Positions 12,509 to 19,874 of a stretch of DNA of 21,644 bases are shown in pieces. Numbering within the stretch: position 1 is the stretch's first letter; every line of letters starts with the position of its first letter. The notes beneath the pieces were generated by a model, which worked only from the letters and a program-made list of their open reading frames with translations, was not told the origin of the DNA and did not search any database. A program made the translations under genes and the position numbers. The DNA is from a virus: IMG/VR virus record IMGVR_UViG_3300047560_000424, positions 1-21,644 of that record; one strand, 5' to 3'.

Positions 12509-12916
12509 TTAGCTCCATGAGGTGACTAGGCTGATTGCCATCTCACAAGAGAGCAAGTCTCCGGATGCGGCGTTCAGAACTTGTGGCTGGCTTACTGTAC
12601 CTACGTTGTAGGCGATTGTGTCGGCTTCTGTCGCAGCAAAGAGAGCATTGAACATAGTGACGACGGCTTCTTCGATTCCCTGTAAGTTGCCTTGGTTGTC
12701 GAAGAGTGGAACTGTGATGATGAGCTTGAAGTTAGCAGTCGGCCCGACAGACGCCCAAGAGTCATTGGATGGCTCAAGATACGGATCATCGGGAACGATA
12801 ATGACTGAGTTTGCCTGAATGGTTGCAGGTGGATAAGCGAATACTTGATAAGTCGTATTAGCGGTTAACGCCGTCGCCAATGTCTGGCGTAGCGTGGAGA
12901 CGGCAGGTGCTGTCAT
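12509..12916 (-). CDS. Tail terminator / head-tail completion protein (putative)
   Basis: 135 residues: MTAPAVSTLRQTLATALTAN, then VFAYPPATIQANSVIIVPDDPY, then FKLIITVPLFDNQGNLQGIEEAV, ending SCEMAISLVTSWS. The order helix, beta strands, long helix (IEEAVVTMFNALFAA) and C-terminal strands is that of tail terminator proteins of the gpU or SPP1 gp17 type, and the gene lies between the connector and tail tube genes as those do. Four bases overlap the connector gene (ATGA). Confidence 0.65.
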   Translation of the reverse strand: MTAPAVSTLRQTLATALTANTTYQVFAYPPATIQANSVIIVPDDPYLEPSNDSWASVGPTANFKLIITVPLFDNQGNLQGIEEAVVTMFNALFAATEADTIAYNVGTVSQPQVLNAASGDLLSCEMAISLVTSWS

Positions 12917-13575
12917 CCAATCATCGCCGATGGGTTTGTATAAGGCGCGATTAGACCGCGTACCTTAGCGAGCATTGTGTTGCCCAAGCGGTATGGGCTA
13001 GGGGTAATTCCATCGACGCTGACGCCGCCAGAAGAAGGTGCTTGGCGAGCTTGCCATACGTCGATAGCCAACATAAGAGCCGCCTGACGGATGCTGTCGA
13101 TTGCAGCATAGGCTGGATCTTGAGTATCTGAACCGTCGACACCAATAGCCTTTCCATAAGGCTTAATGAGGCGATAGTTCATATCTGTCTTGTTGGTTGT
13201 GTTGAACTGAATCAAAGAGTAATTCTTTGGAAAGGTGTAATAGTTATATGGGAACATATAAGTAAAAAGTGGGAATGTTCCTGAGCCTTGTGACCAAGGG
13301 TATGTAGCAGTAATTGTATGCTGACCGTTAAGGCGTGAACCTGATGAGCTAATCTCGATAACTTCACCAGCGGTGAAGGAGACTGGCTGAGAGAGGACTA
13401 CTGTCGCAACGTTATTTTGAACTGTGCCACCAATTACTGGGTATGAGTCATACCAGAGGTATTGCTGAAGTGTCTCTGTCGCTGTCTGACAGGCTGACTC
13501 CAAGACTTCATCGGAATACAATGTGCCGACGCCGAGAGTATCGCGTAGCTCGTCGACTGTTACGAATAGCGCCAT
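12913..13575 (-). CDS. Head-tail connector / adaptor (gp6-like, with insertion)
   Basis: 220 residues. N-terminus MALFVTVDELRDTLGVGTLY, then an Ala/Glu helix (ESACQTATETLQQYLW), and C-terminal helices (IDSIRQAALMLAIDVWQARQ) ending in LIAPY. This is the adaptor pattern of HK97 gp6-like proteins. About 80 residues of beta-rich sequence (residues 47-125) are inserted between the helices. It first contacts the portal on the tail side. It follows the capsid gene after a hairpin, with AAAGGATCACAATG as ribosome site. Confidence 0.75.
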   Translation of the reverse strand: MALFVTVDELRDTLGVGTLYSDEVLESACQTATETLQQYLWYDSYPVIGGTVQNNVATVVLSQPVSFTAGEVIEISSSGSRLNGQHTITATYPWSQGSGTFPLFTYMFPYNYYTFPKNYSLIQFNTTNKTDMNYRLIKPYGKAIGVDGSDTQDPAYAAIDSIRQAALMLAIDVWQARQAPSSGGVSVDGITPSPYRLGNTMLAKVRGLIAPYTNPSAMIG

Positions 13576-13595
13576 TGTGATCCTTTCAATTTAGA

Positions 13596-13633
13596 CCGAA
13601 AGGGGTCGGGAAGGGCTTGCCCGACCCCCTCGG
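13596..13633 (-). terminator. Hairpin after the capsid gene (partial terminator)
   Basis: GGGGTCGGG (13602-13610) and CCCGACCCC (13620-13628) form a perfect 9-bp stem with a 9-base loop; CCGA and TCGG (13596-13599 and 13630-13633) extend it across a small bulge. On the minus strand it is followed by TTTCGGTCTAAATT, only weakly T-rich. Placed between capsid and connector genes it could attenuate transcription, so that capsid is made in excess, or stabilise the upstream mRNA 3' end. Confidence 0.65.
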
Positions 13634-13651
13634 CGTACTAGGGGTTCGCTA

Positions 13652-15277
13652 TTAAGCGAGGTTGAAGCGACGAACGCCAGCAGGAATGAGAACCTTACCT
13701 GCGCCGTAGCCGTAGATTGCTGTCTGAACGCTCATTGAGTTAACAACGTTAACTGAGAAGAACGCCTCAGGTGACTCCCACCAGTAAGCTGTCTCTGGTG
13801 CGATGATGAATGCTGACTCGTCGATAAGACCAGCTGTTACGTTCTTATCAACGTACAAGTCCAAGCCCATGACCTGACCCTTGATAGATGTAGGCTTTGC
13901 CTCACCTGCAGAGTTCCATGGTGTTGTAGTTGTAAAGAGTGGGCGTCCTGTTGAATCTAGAGCGCCGATCAAGTTAGACCACCAGTCAGTGTTGGTAACG
14001 ATGCGGTCTGCGAAGTATGAAGAACCCTTATAAGCTGCAGGTGCTTCAGTAGCGATGTATGAAATCATGCCAGCAGTTGTACCTGCAACGCCTGTTGCCT
14101 GTGTTCCCTGTGCTGTCAAGATTGCGACCATTGCGTTATCTGTTGCGAGCTTGTAAGCGCGCTCAAGCTGAATTGCAAGCTGGTCGAAGAAGATTGGGTC
14201 TGAACGCTCGAGAAGCTCGAGTGAGATTGTCTGCTGTCCAGCGTACTTGTTGATAGTTACTGACTCGTAAGCAGATGTCATTCCTGTATCTGATGGAGCT
14301 GCTGATTCAGCTGTTGCTGCAACTGTTGGAGCAGTTGAAGAACCGCCACCTGCAGATGTAACCAATGAAGGGATGTTCATTGTTAGACCAGATGCTGGAA
14401 GTGTACCGCGTGAAACTGCGTCGATTGTTGGACGACCGAAGTTTGTGTTAGATACGAAGTTTGAAAGGTACTGAATTGGGTTGAACGCAGGGTTAGTAGA
14501 CATTGAATCCGCTGCAGCCTGAACTGCCTTTGGATCTTCTGCTGCTGCTACGTACTGACGTGATGTATCGTCACCGAGAGCTGCCTTAACCTTATGCTCA
14601 ACGTACTTACCCATAGACACGATGTCGTGGCGTGGAGTAGTTGAATAAGGTGCTGCTGCCTTGATGATTGGGCGTGAGGCTTCTGCTGCCGCTGCTGCCT
14701 CAGTTGTTGCGGTAGTTGTATCTTCTGACACAGCTGCCTCACTTTCTGTTGATGGGGTTTCCTCTGCAACCTCTACTGGTGCAGAATCTTCTGGTGTGAC
14801 TTCTTCTGTCACTTCTTCGCCTTCTGATGCGACTACTTCGAGAACACGTGCCTCGGTAAATGCTGGAGACTCTACGAGAGAGACTTCCTTGAGAACTGCT
14901 GATGAAACAATGATGACGCCATCCTTACGCTCGCGAGATGCAAGGACTTCAACGCCAACTGATAAACCGTCGATAAGACCTTCAGACGCCATAACCAAGT
15001 AGTCCTGAGCCTTAGAAGCTGCAGAGAGCTTGAATACGCCGTTGATGCCCTGAGCGGTCTCAGCAAAAGATTGAGCGCGTCCGATTGGATCGTTAGTGTT
15101 GTGCTGTGCAAGTAACTTAATCTTGGAAGCTGATGGGATCTGAATTGAACCGCGCTCAAAGATGACGTGCCCTGCTGATGTGTTACCGATTGCACCGAAA
15201 GGAACAATCTGTCCTGAGACGATGCGACGCTGACCGTCTGCTGCCTCGATTGGTGCGCTAAATGTCAGGTGTTGCAT
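13652..15277 (-). CDS. Prohead protease-major capsid protein fusion
   Basis: 541 residues. Residues 1-150 are an HK97-type (S78-like) prohead protease: LLAQHN (His59), IDGLSVGV (Ser106) and LKEVSLVESPAF (Glu131), the expected catalytic series. Residues 150-200 are an acidic Glu/Ala/Thr linker that may act as internal scaffold. From about residue 205 to the end the chain fits an HK97-fold capsid protein (SRGTLPASGLTMNIPSLV; later ETAYWWESPEAFFSVN). Usually protease and capsid are separate genes, but fusions are known in some small actinophages. Self-cleavage after assembly near residue 200-260 would release mature capsid protein. It overlaps the portal gene by 20 bases. Confidence 0.9.
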   Translation of the reverse strand: MQHLTFSAPIEAADGQRRIVSGQIVPFGAIGNTSAGHVIFERGSIQIPSASKIKLLAQHNTNDPIGRAQSFAETAQGINGVFKLSAASKAQDYLVMASEGLIDGLSVGVEVLASRERKDGVIIVSSAVLKEVSLVESPAFTEARVLEVVASEGEEVTEEVTPEDSAPVEVAEETPSTESEAAVSEDTTTATTEAAAAAEASRPIIKAAAPYSTTPRHDIVSMGKYVEHKVKAALGDDTSRQYVAAAEDPKAVQAAADSMSTNPAFNPIQYLSNFVSNTNFGRPTIDAVSRGTLPASGLTMNIPSLVTSAGGGSSTAPTVAATAESAAPSDTGMTSAYESVTINKYAGQQTISLELLERSDPIFFDQLAIQLERAYKLATDNAMVAILTAQGTQATGVAGTTAGMISYIATEAPAAYKGSSYFADRIVTNTDWWSNLIGALDSTGRPLFTTTTPWNSAGEAKPTSIKGQVMGLDLYVDKNVTAGLIDESAFIIAPETAYWWESPEAFFSVNVVNSMSVQTAIYGYGAGKVLIPAGVRRFNLA

Positions 15278-16442
15278 CTGGAACTGACTCCTCTGGCTCT
15301 TGGTCGGTTGGTTCTGGAGACTCGTTACCGTCTGGTGTCAAGCCTTCCATTTCTTTAGCTTGGTTAAGGTCGATAAGTTGAAGCTGTAAGAGCTTCTCTG
15401 TCACTGCCAAGCGGTCTTGTGGGTTAGCACGAAGGAAAGTTTCATCCACGGCGAATCTCACGACTTGACCACGTGGAGTGATGTCATCTAGTGATAGACG
15501 GTCTTCAATAGCATTGATATATGGAGCAAGGCTGTAAGCCATAAACTCTTTGCGCTGATCCAATACGTTCTGATAAGTTGAAGAACGGTTGTGTTCTGCG
15601 TTAATCATTGCGGCAGGTATATTTAGCATTCTTGCTATTTGCGCCGCGAGTTCCTCTGCAGAATCGTTGTACGTCATTTCTGCTGGTGAGTAAGATGTTG
15701 GAACGTACTCAAGAGTAGAAGTTAAGTAAGCAGTTGAGCGAGAATTACGAGCGTTCTTCCAAGAATTGAGAAGACCTTGAATCATGTTTTCAGGAAGGTC
15801 TGCGCCGGTGTTCTTAAGGTATCCGGTTGGCTGTGGAGAAGTCATCGCTACATTGATTGCATTCTCTACGTTGATTGCGCTGTTAATGGTGCGCTGACCC
15901 TTTAATAATAGCCCTTGGTCAAAGGCTTGGAATGTCACAAGACTTCCAACACCTGAATCTGGAACACGTGTGCCGTTGACCATGTAGTAGTCAACTTCTT
16001 GAGTCATTGGGTCGAGTTTTGTTGAAATTCGATTGTTCTGTACCCAATGGAAAGATGCTGGGCGTTGGTCATCAGCGAAGACGCTATCGACCTGCCAGAA
16101 AGCTTGACCATAATAAATGAGGCTGTCAACCGTCCAAGCAATTGTTACGGAACGAGGAGCGCGTGAATCTGGCTGATTAATCCACGCGGGGAAGACGTCA
16201 AGTTCTTCACCAGTGCGAGATGAATAAACTTCTAGTGGGATACCTGCAATAGTTCCCTTGATGAGTTGAACGCATTGTGAAACTGCTGGCACGGATGCTG
16301 CAGCTTGGCGATCTACTGGAGAAGCCCAGTTGTTCCAACCGCCGAAGTTACCCATTGAATAGGATGAGCCGAAAGGCGCATCGTAGACTGCTGGATTTAC
16401 CTGAGCGGTAATTTCCTTTGGCTTGCGGTTAAAGATACCCAT
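15258..16442 (-). CDS. Portal protein
   Basis: 394 residues of the HK97-like portal family: MGIFNRKPKE at the start, VSQCVQLIKGTIAGIPLEVY near 55, DSLIYYGQAFWQVD near 105, LLLKGQRTINSAINVENAI in the wing or stem part, and LNIPAAMINAEHNRSSTYQN followed by the crown helices. It ends in an acidic Pro/Glu tail (PEPTDQEPEES). Twelve copies form the vertex through which DNA passes, docked by terminase. Somewhat short for the family, in line with the small genome. There is no ribosome site before ATG 16442; a perfect TATAAT lies just upstream. Confidence 0.9.
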   Translation of the reverse strand: MGIFNRKPKEITAQVNPAVYDAPFGSSYSMGNFGGWNNWASPVDRQAAASVPAVSQCVQLIKGTIAGIPLEVYSSRTGEELDVFPAWINQPDSRAPRSVTIAWTVDSLIYYGQAFWQVDSVFADDQRPASFHWVQNNRISTKLDPMTQEVDYYMVNGTRVPDSGVGSLVTFQAFDQGLLLKGQRTINSAINVENAINVAMTSPQPTGYLKNTGADLPENMIQGLLNSWKNARNSRSTAYLTSTLEYVPTSYSPAEMTYNDSAEELAAQIARMLNIPAAMINAEHNRSSTYQNVLDQRKEFMAYSLAPYINAIEDRLSLDDITPRGQVVRFAVDETFLRANPQDRLAVTEKLLQLQLIDLNQAKEMEGLTPDGNESPEPTDQEPEESVPDATPDI

Positions 16443-16451
16443 AGACCGCTA

Positions 16452-16457
16452 ATTATA
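16452..16457 (-). promoter_or_regulatory. TATAAT hexamer just before the portal start
   Basis: The minus strand reads GAATAGTGTATAATTAGCGG, with a perfect TATAAT at 16457-16452. Transcription would start about 7 bases further, near 16445, only some three bases before the portal ATG (16442), which has no ribosome binding site. Leaderless mRNAs are common in Actinobacteria, so this may be a late promoter for a leaderless portal transcript. No TTGACA-like -35 is seen, so it may be chance. Confidence 0.3.
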
Positions 16458-16459
16458 CA

Positions 16460-17881
16460 CTATTCACCGACATAAATCGTTGGCATTTGCTGTGGTTTAA
16501 CCAGTTGTGTCACAACCATCGCTGTAGCAATAGCTCCAGAGATGTCGCCACCGCTTGTACGCTTCACAATACGCCATGACGAGTCGTTGGTCTTCGCTGC
16601 GCAGTTGTTCATCTGCTGAATCCATTTATCCTGACCTTTATGCACCATAGTCTTGTTGTCGAGAGCGTTCTTTAGATCCGTGCAAGCCGTATAGAACGCA
16701 GCGCCGGATATGTCTTGGACTACCTGACCGGATGTGGCTAGGCGGTCTGCGATTGTTTGGGTAGCGTACTTATCGAAGCAGATCATACGAGGGCGGTATT
16801 GGTCAGCCCAAGCCTTGATGTCTACGGCTATTTTTAGGTCGTCTACCGAGACTTGGCTCTCCCACGTTTGTAATAAGCCGACTCCAATGCGACCATCCGC
16901 GAGTATTTGCCCAGCAACCAGACTCGCATTCCGGCGACTAGGATTGACGTCGAAAGCGAATACCGTATAACCGCCGACTGGAATCTCAAGAGAAGCGTCA
17001 GAACAGTCCTCAATAGAGCCATGCGTCCACGGAGACTGTAGAGACGAAACCCAAGTGCAAAGAAGCTCTGTCTTGGTGTTTTCGATTGGTGACGTAGCAA
17101 CTGACTCTTCAAGGGTCTCCTCTGTAATGGTATGACCGAGAGCAGGGTTTGCTTGTTGCCAAGCCTTACGATCCCATATATCGGCGGTTGGTTCTGCTGA
17201 GTATTCATAGAAGCCGAAGCTCTTAGGTGGGTTTGATAACGCTCTTTCCCGCATATCATTAAGCACCGTACTGAATGCGTCTCCTGCGTTACTGGTGAGC
17301 CAGATATGAGCATTAGGACGCGCTCTAGTGACCGGCGTTGCCGCTCTGTAGGCTTCTTCGCCCCATTCACGCAACTCATCGAGGAAAAGAGCGTCAGCAG
17401 TACGACCACGCGCTCCATCTCGGGTTGCAGCTACGATGTCGAGGCGTTGACCTGTTTTCATCTCAATACACTCAGTACCGTTGGCGTAGCGGATGGCTTT
17501 GACGAGTGCCATGAGGTTTTCGTTCTGCTCGAATACTTGTGCTACCTGTCTAAATGTATCAAGAGCCATAGCACGGTTAGAGCTAGCAATAATGACATTC
17601 TTGGACTCCCATTTCAGTAGGTGGGCGAGGATAAGCATACGGGTCAGGTGGGTCTTACCGTTCTGACGAGCTACGAGGATGAGGTTGGTCTTCCTGATCC
17701 ACTTGCCTTCCTTGTCTACGGTCAGCGCGTCGCGTAGGACGTGTTCCTGCCAAGGTAGCAACGGCATCTTAATAAGGTTCGCCAGCTCTATTACGTCGTC
17801 TACCTTCGACTGACCCTTGAGAAGTGTGTTGGAGAGTCTAGGGGCAACTTTCCCCTGTAGTGGTTTGGTTCGCGCCGCCAT
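16460..17881 (-). CDS. terL: Terminase large subunit (complete; junction of unit A and segment B)
   Basis: 473 residues. ATPase domain: Walker A variant ARQNGKT (71-77), Walker B ADALFLDE (162-169) and a TSNAG coupling motif (196-200). Nuclease domain: AFDVNPS (Asp311), ICFDKYA (Asp370) and GGDISGA (Asp446) supply the metal-binding acids. It packages DNA through the portal. The 44 C-terminal codons (16460-16594) belong to unit A if the circular model is right; codons to the left of the first difference (16722 and up) are of segment B. Copy A (1-1287) has the same protein length without indels. No small terminase subunit was recognised nearby. Confidence 0.95.
   Translation of the reverse strand: MAARTKPLQGKVAPRLSNTLLKGQSKVDDVIELANLIKMPLLPWQEHVLRDALTVDKEGKWIRKTNLILVARQNGKTHLTRMLILAHLLKWESKNVIIASSNRAMALDTFRQVAQVFEQNENLMALVKAIRYANGTECIEMKTGQRLDIVAATRDGARGRTADALFLDELREWGEEAYRAATPVTRARPNAHIWLTSNAGDAFSTVLNDMRERALSNPPKSFGFYEYSAEPTADIWDRKAWQQANPALGHTITEETLEESVATSPIENTKTELLCTWVSSLQSPWTHGSIEDCSDASLEIPVGGYTVFAFDVNPSRRNASLVAGQILADGRIGVGLLQTWESQVSVDDLKIAVDIKAWADQYRPRMICFDKYATQTIADRLATSGQVVQDISGAAFYTACTDLKNALDNKTMVHKGQDKWIQQMNNCAAKTNDSSWRIVKRTSGGDISGAIATAMVVTQLVKPQQMPTIYVGE
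16595..16721. repeat. 127-bp exact repeat, internal partner of 1-127
   Basis: Identical to the first 127 bases of the window; homology continues to 21572 with substitutions and three gene-sized indels. Position offset is 16594 through terminase and HNH, rising to 16930 at the DUF6378-like genes because segment B carries extra genes. See the partner entry for the assembly-seam interpretation. Confidence 0.9.
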
Positions 17882-18222
17882 CAGTTATGACCGTTCTGGT
17901 TTGGTTTGAGCGTAAACGGGCTGTCTTCGGCTGGAATCGAGCGTGTTGGAGAGATAAAGGAAGAAAAGACAGGGGGGGTACGCTGGCTCTGCAAAAAAAG
18001 CCCCTCTGAGCGTGAACCCTTTCTACTATTACATGACACACAACACGCTACCATGTTATCGAGTGCCACAGGGTCGCCACCCTTCTTGATTGGTATCACA
18101 TGATCCACAGTAGTAGCTGGTTGCCCGCAGTAATGACACGTCCACTCATCTCTAGCTAATACAACCTTACGCACTTCACGGTACTTACGAGATAGACGAG
18201 GGTCACCCTTCTTTGTAGCCAT
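17881..18222 (-). CDS. HNH endonuclease, copy B
   Basis: 113 residues from ATG 18222 (MATKKGDPRL); a TTG three bases further up is less likely. CHYCGQP, TVDHVIPIKKGGD and CVSCNSRKG form the zinc-HNH core. Differences from copy A are concentrated in residues flanking the core, while the low-complexity tail is nearly unchanged. The stop overlaps the terminase ATG (TGATG). It probably cooperates with TerL in packaging, as shown for HK97-type phages. The start lies 20 bases inside the 64-residue gene. Confidence 0.85.
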   Translation of the reverse strand: MATKKGDPRLSRKYREVRKVVLARDEWTCHYCGQPATTVDHVIPIKKGGDPVALDNMVACCVSCNSRKGSRSEGLFLQSQRTPPVFSSFISPTRSIPAEDSPFTLKPNQNGHN

Positions 18223-18397
18223 CAAGTGTCTTCTCTATAGCTGTGTTAATCATATCTACCAAGCGTCGCGCTTGTTCTACTGTAAGCCAAGCAGTCGCAT
18301 CTTCTTCTTCAATCCATAGGCGCACTGTTGGTTCTCCCATATACCAAGCCACGTCAATAGGCTCATTACCATTACTTAATGATACATATAAGCTCAT
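18203..18397 (-). CDS. Hypothetical 64-residue protein (segment B only)
   Basis: ATG at 18397 overlaps the SLT gene stop (TGATG), with AAGGGG upstream as in copy A; a GTG at 18406 would give 67 residues. Sequence features: DVAWYMGEPTVRLWIEEEDA, then a C-terminal helix VEQARRLVDMINTAIEKTL. Acidic and soluble, with a pattern of beta strands then helix. Not recognised by me. It occupies the same slot as the Cys-rich microprotein of unit A, to which it has no similarity, so the slot is a cassette site. Confidence 0.8.
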   Translation of the reverse strand: MSLYVSLSNGNEPIDVAWYMGEPTVRLWIEEEDATAWLTVEQARRLVDMINTAIEKTLDGYKEG

Positions 18398-18807
18398 CAG
18401 TGCCACCCCTTCTTCTTATAGTGTGCATAGGCTCTACATGGTGTGCCATATCTATACTCTATATAGTCTATCCCAGCATTGACCTGTTCTACTGCATTCA
18501 TTAACCCTACCTCTGGGTTCTTCAGCTGAGGTATGCCGTAAGCCTGCTTCTTTCCTTCTATGTTTCCTATTGCATATCTATTAAATGCTGATTCTTTCCC
18601 ATATAACTTAATTAAACATAGAGCTTGTGGTTTATCTAAGATAGATCGTATATATGCTTTAGGTTCAATGGCATCTATTGAAGCCTCAGATATAGGACTC
18701 GCTCCTATAGATAGAAGTATCCCAATAGCGATGGCTACCCCGCGAGCTCGACGCTGAGGCGGCTCGCAGTGAAGCCCCTGATGGGCTTCTAGCCTAGAGA
18801 GTACCAT
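18397..18807 (-). CDS. Exported SLT-type lytic transglycosylase, copy B
   Basis: 136 residues from ATG 18807 (a TTG nine bases upstream is possible). The signal or anchor segment GVAIAIGILLSIGASP follows a basic stretch (PPQRRAR). The catalytic region YGKESAFN and QAYGIPQL is identical to copy A. The end, DYIEYRYGTPCRAYAHYKKKGWH in part, is the standard end of actinobacterial SLT-like proteins (RYGTPC.A..H....GW), more typical than in copy A. The N-terminal 45 residues diverge in sequence but keep charge and hydrophobicity. Confidence 0.75.
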   Translation of the reverse strand: MVLSRLEAHQGLHCEPPQRRARGVAIAIGILLSIGASPISEASIDAIEPKAYIRSILDKPQALCLIKLYGKESAFNRYAIGNIEGKKQAYGIPQLKNPEVGLMNAVEQVNAGIDYIEYRYGTPCRAYAHYKKKGWH

Positions 18808-18812
18808 ACGTG

Positions 18813-18974
18813 TCAAGCCTGAATAAGCTCTAATTGGGTAAAAGTGCTGGTCAGAGCCTTGATTTCTTCATCCTTGCGTTGGGCGTGTCGGCAGCAATCT
18901 CCCAATTTATATAATTGGTTGCCTTCGTGACTGCCTATTTTCTTCATACATGACCAGCAATATATGTCGTTCAT
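18813..18974 (-). CDS. Hypothetical 53-residue Cys/His protein (segment B only)
   Basis: ATG at 18974 overlaps the FmdB stop (TAATG); the stop lies five bases before the SLT ATG. Sequence starts MNDIYCWSCMKKIGSHEGN, has CCRH near residue 27, and ends in a helical segment (KDEEIKALTSTFTQLELIQA). CxxC and CCxH could form one zinc site. Copy A has no counterpart; its gap instead holds the DnaA-box-like element. Coupled start and clean fit between neighbours support it as a gene, although it is short. Confidence 0.7.
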   Translation of the reverse strand: MNDIYCWSCMKKIGSHEGNQLYKLGDCCRHAQRKDEEIKALTSTFTQLELIQA

Positions 18975-19168
18975 TATCGCCTCGAATCAGTGCTATAGAA
19001 GCCAGTTCCCTTGAATATAGCCGCTGGAACGCTTGAGTAAACTTTGTTCATTGGCTCATCACAGAACGGGCAATCTATATCGTGTGGCTCGTTGATGGCT
19101 AGAACGTGATCTAGGATAGCCGTGGACTCACAGTCCTCATTCCGGCATTGGAACTCATAGGTTGGCAT
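18974..19168 (-). CDS. FmdB-type zinc ribbon protein, copy B
   Basis: 64 residues, identical to copy A over nearly the whole length, and differing at the end (YSTDSRR against YSTDNR). CRNEDC and CPFCDEP form the zinc ribbon. Substitutions between the two DNA copies are almost all synonymous, so the protein is under purifying selection. Starts 12 bases after the nuclease stop. Confidence 0.85.
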   Translation of the reverse strand: MPTYEFQCRNEDCESTAILDHVLAINEPHDIDCPFCDEPMNKVYSSVPAAIFKGTGFYSTDSRR

Positions 19169-19180
19169 TATCGAGCTTGC

Positions 19181-19618
19181 CTATCGGTAGTGATGTTTAA
19201 GTATTTCGCACACATGGCACGGTGAGCCTTTCATAATCGTGTTACCGCACTTGCAGTAGACAGGCTCAAGTTTATCAGTGTCAGCTTGGAAATCGGTGTA
19301 GCCAGCCTTGATAAGTAGCTGCACCAAGTCGCTGAACTTCAAGAAGCTAAGATACTCCGCCGCATCCTCGCCCTGTCCATTCATGCGGCACACAACGACG
19401 TTTAATTCGCCGTTCTTCTCCGTGCGCTTACGACTTTGGCGCAACCACTCTAACGGTTGGAAGGCTGTCCTCGCCTTTACTTCAATGTCCATAGGGATAT
19501 TCACTATGTCTTTACCGTTGCCACGCCCTACAGCTGCACCTGTCCACCATTGGGATAGATACTGGGCTACGACCCGTTCTGTACGTAGTCCACGGTGTTT
19601 GCGTGACTGAGATGGCAT
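19181..19618 (-). CDS. PD-(D/E)xK-type nuclease with zinc ribbon, copy B
   Basis: 145 residues, nearly identical to copy A. The GRGNGKDIVN and DIEVKAR motifs (Asp37, Glu46, Lys48) and the C-terminal CKCG/CHVC pair are unchanged. Likely a structure-specific or recombination nuclease acting with the annealing protein encoded upstream. DNA identity here is higher than in the flanking small genes, which suggests either strong constraint or recent exchange between the two genomes. Confidence 0.75.
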   Translation of the reverse strand: MPSQSRKHRGLRTERVVAQYLSQWWTGAAVGRGNGKDIVNIPMDIEVKARTAFQPLEWLRQSRKRTEKNGELNVVVCRMNGQGEDAAEYLSFLKFSDLVQLLIKAGYTDFQADTDKLEPVYCKCGNTIMKGSPCHVCEILKHHYR

Positions 19619-19622
19619 CTGG

Positions 19623-19874
19623 TTATGCCTTCCCTGTGCTAGTTATAGCATGACACTTAGGACAACTCCAAGTGTAACCTGCTACGGGGTTGCCCCCTGT
19701 GACTACGATCTGCTCCATGGGGAACGGCTCATTGCATAGGTGGCAGACGGTGGTAATCTCAGGGTGAACTGGCGGTTGTGCTACTTCCTGAAGCTCTTTG
19801 AGGACTTGCATTTCCTCATCGCTAGGAAACTTCTCCCATTCGCCGTCTTGGTTCATGAACTCTAACTGACCCAT
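19623..19874 (-). CDS. Small zinc-ribbon protein, copy B
   Basis: 83 residues. N-terminus MGQLEFMNQDGEWEKFPSDEE as in copy A, then a rewritten middle (MQVLKELQEVAQPPVHPEI in place of the copy A segment), then CHLCNEPFP and CPKCHAITSTGKA. The start overlaps the stop of the 85-residue gene (TAATG). The conserved cysteines point to zinc binding; function unknown. Confidence 0.8.
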   Translation of the reverse strand: MGQLEFMNQDGEWEKFPSDEEMQVLKELQEVAQPPVHPEITTVCHLCNEPFPMEQIVVTGGNPVAGYTWSCPKCHAITSTGKA

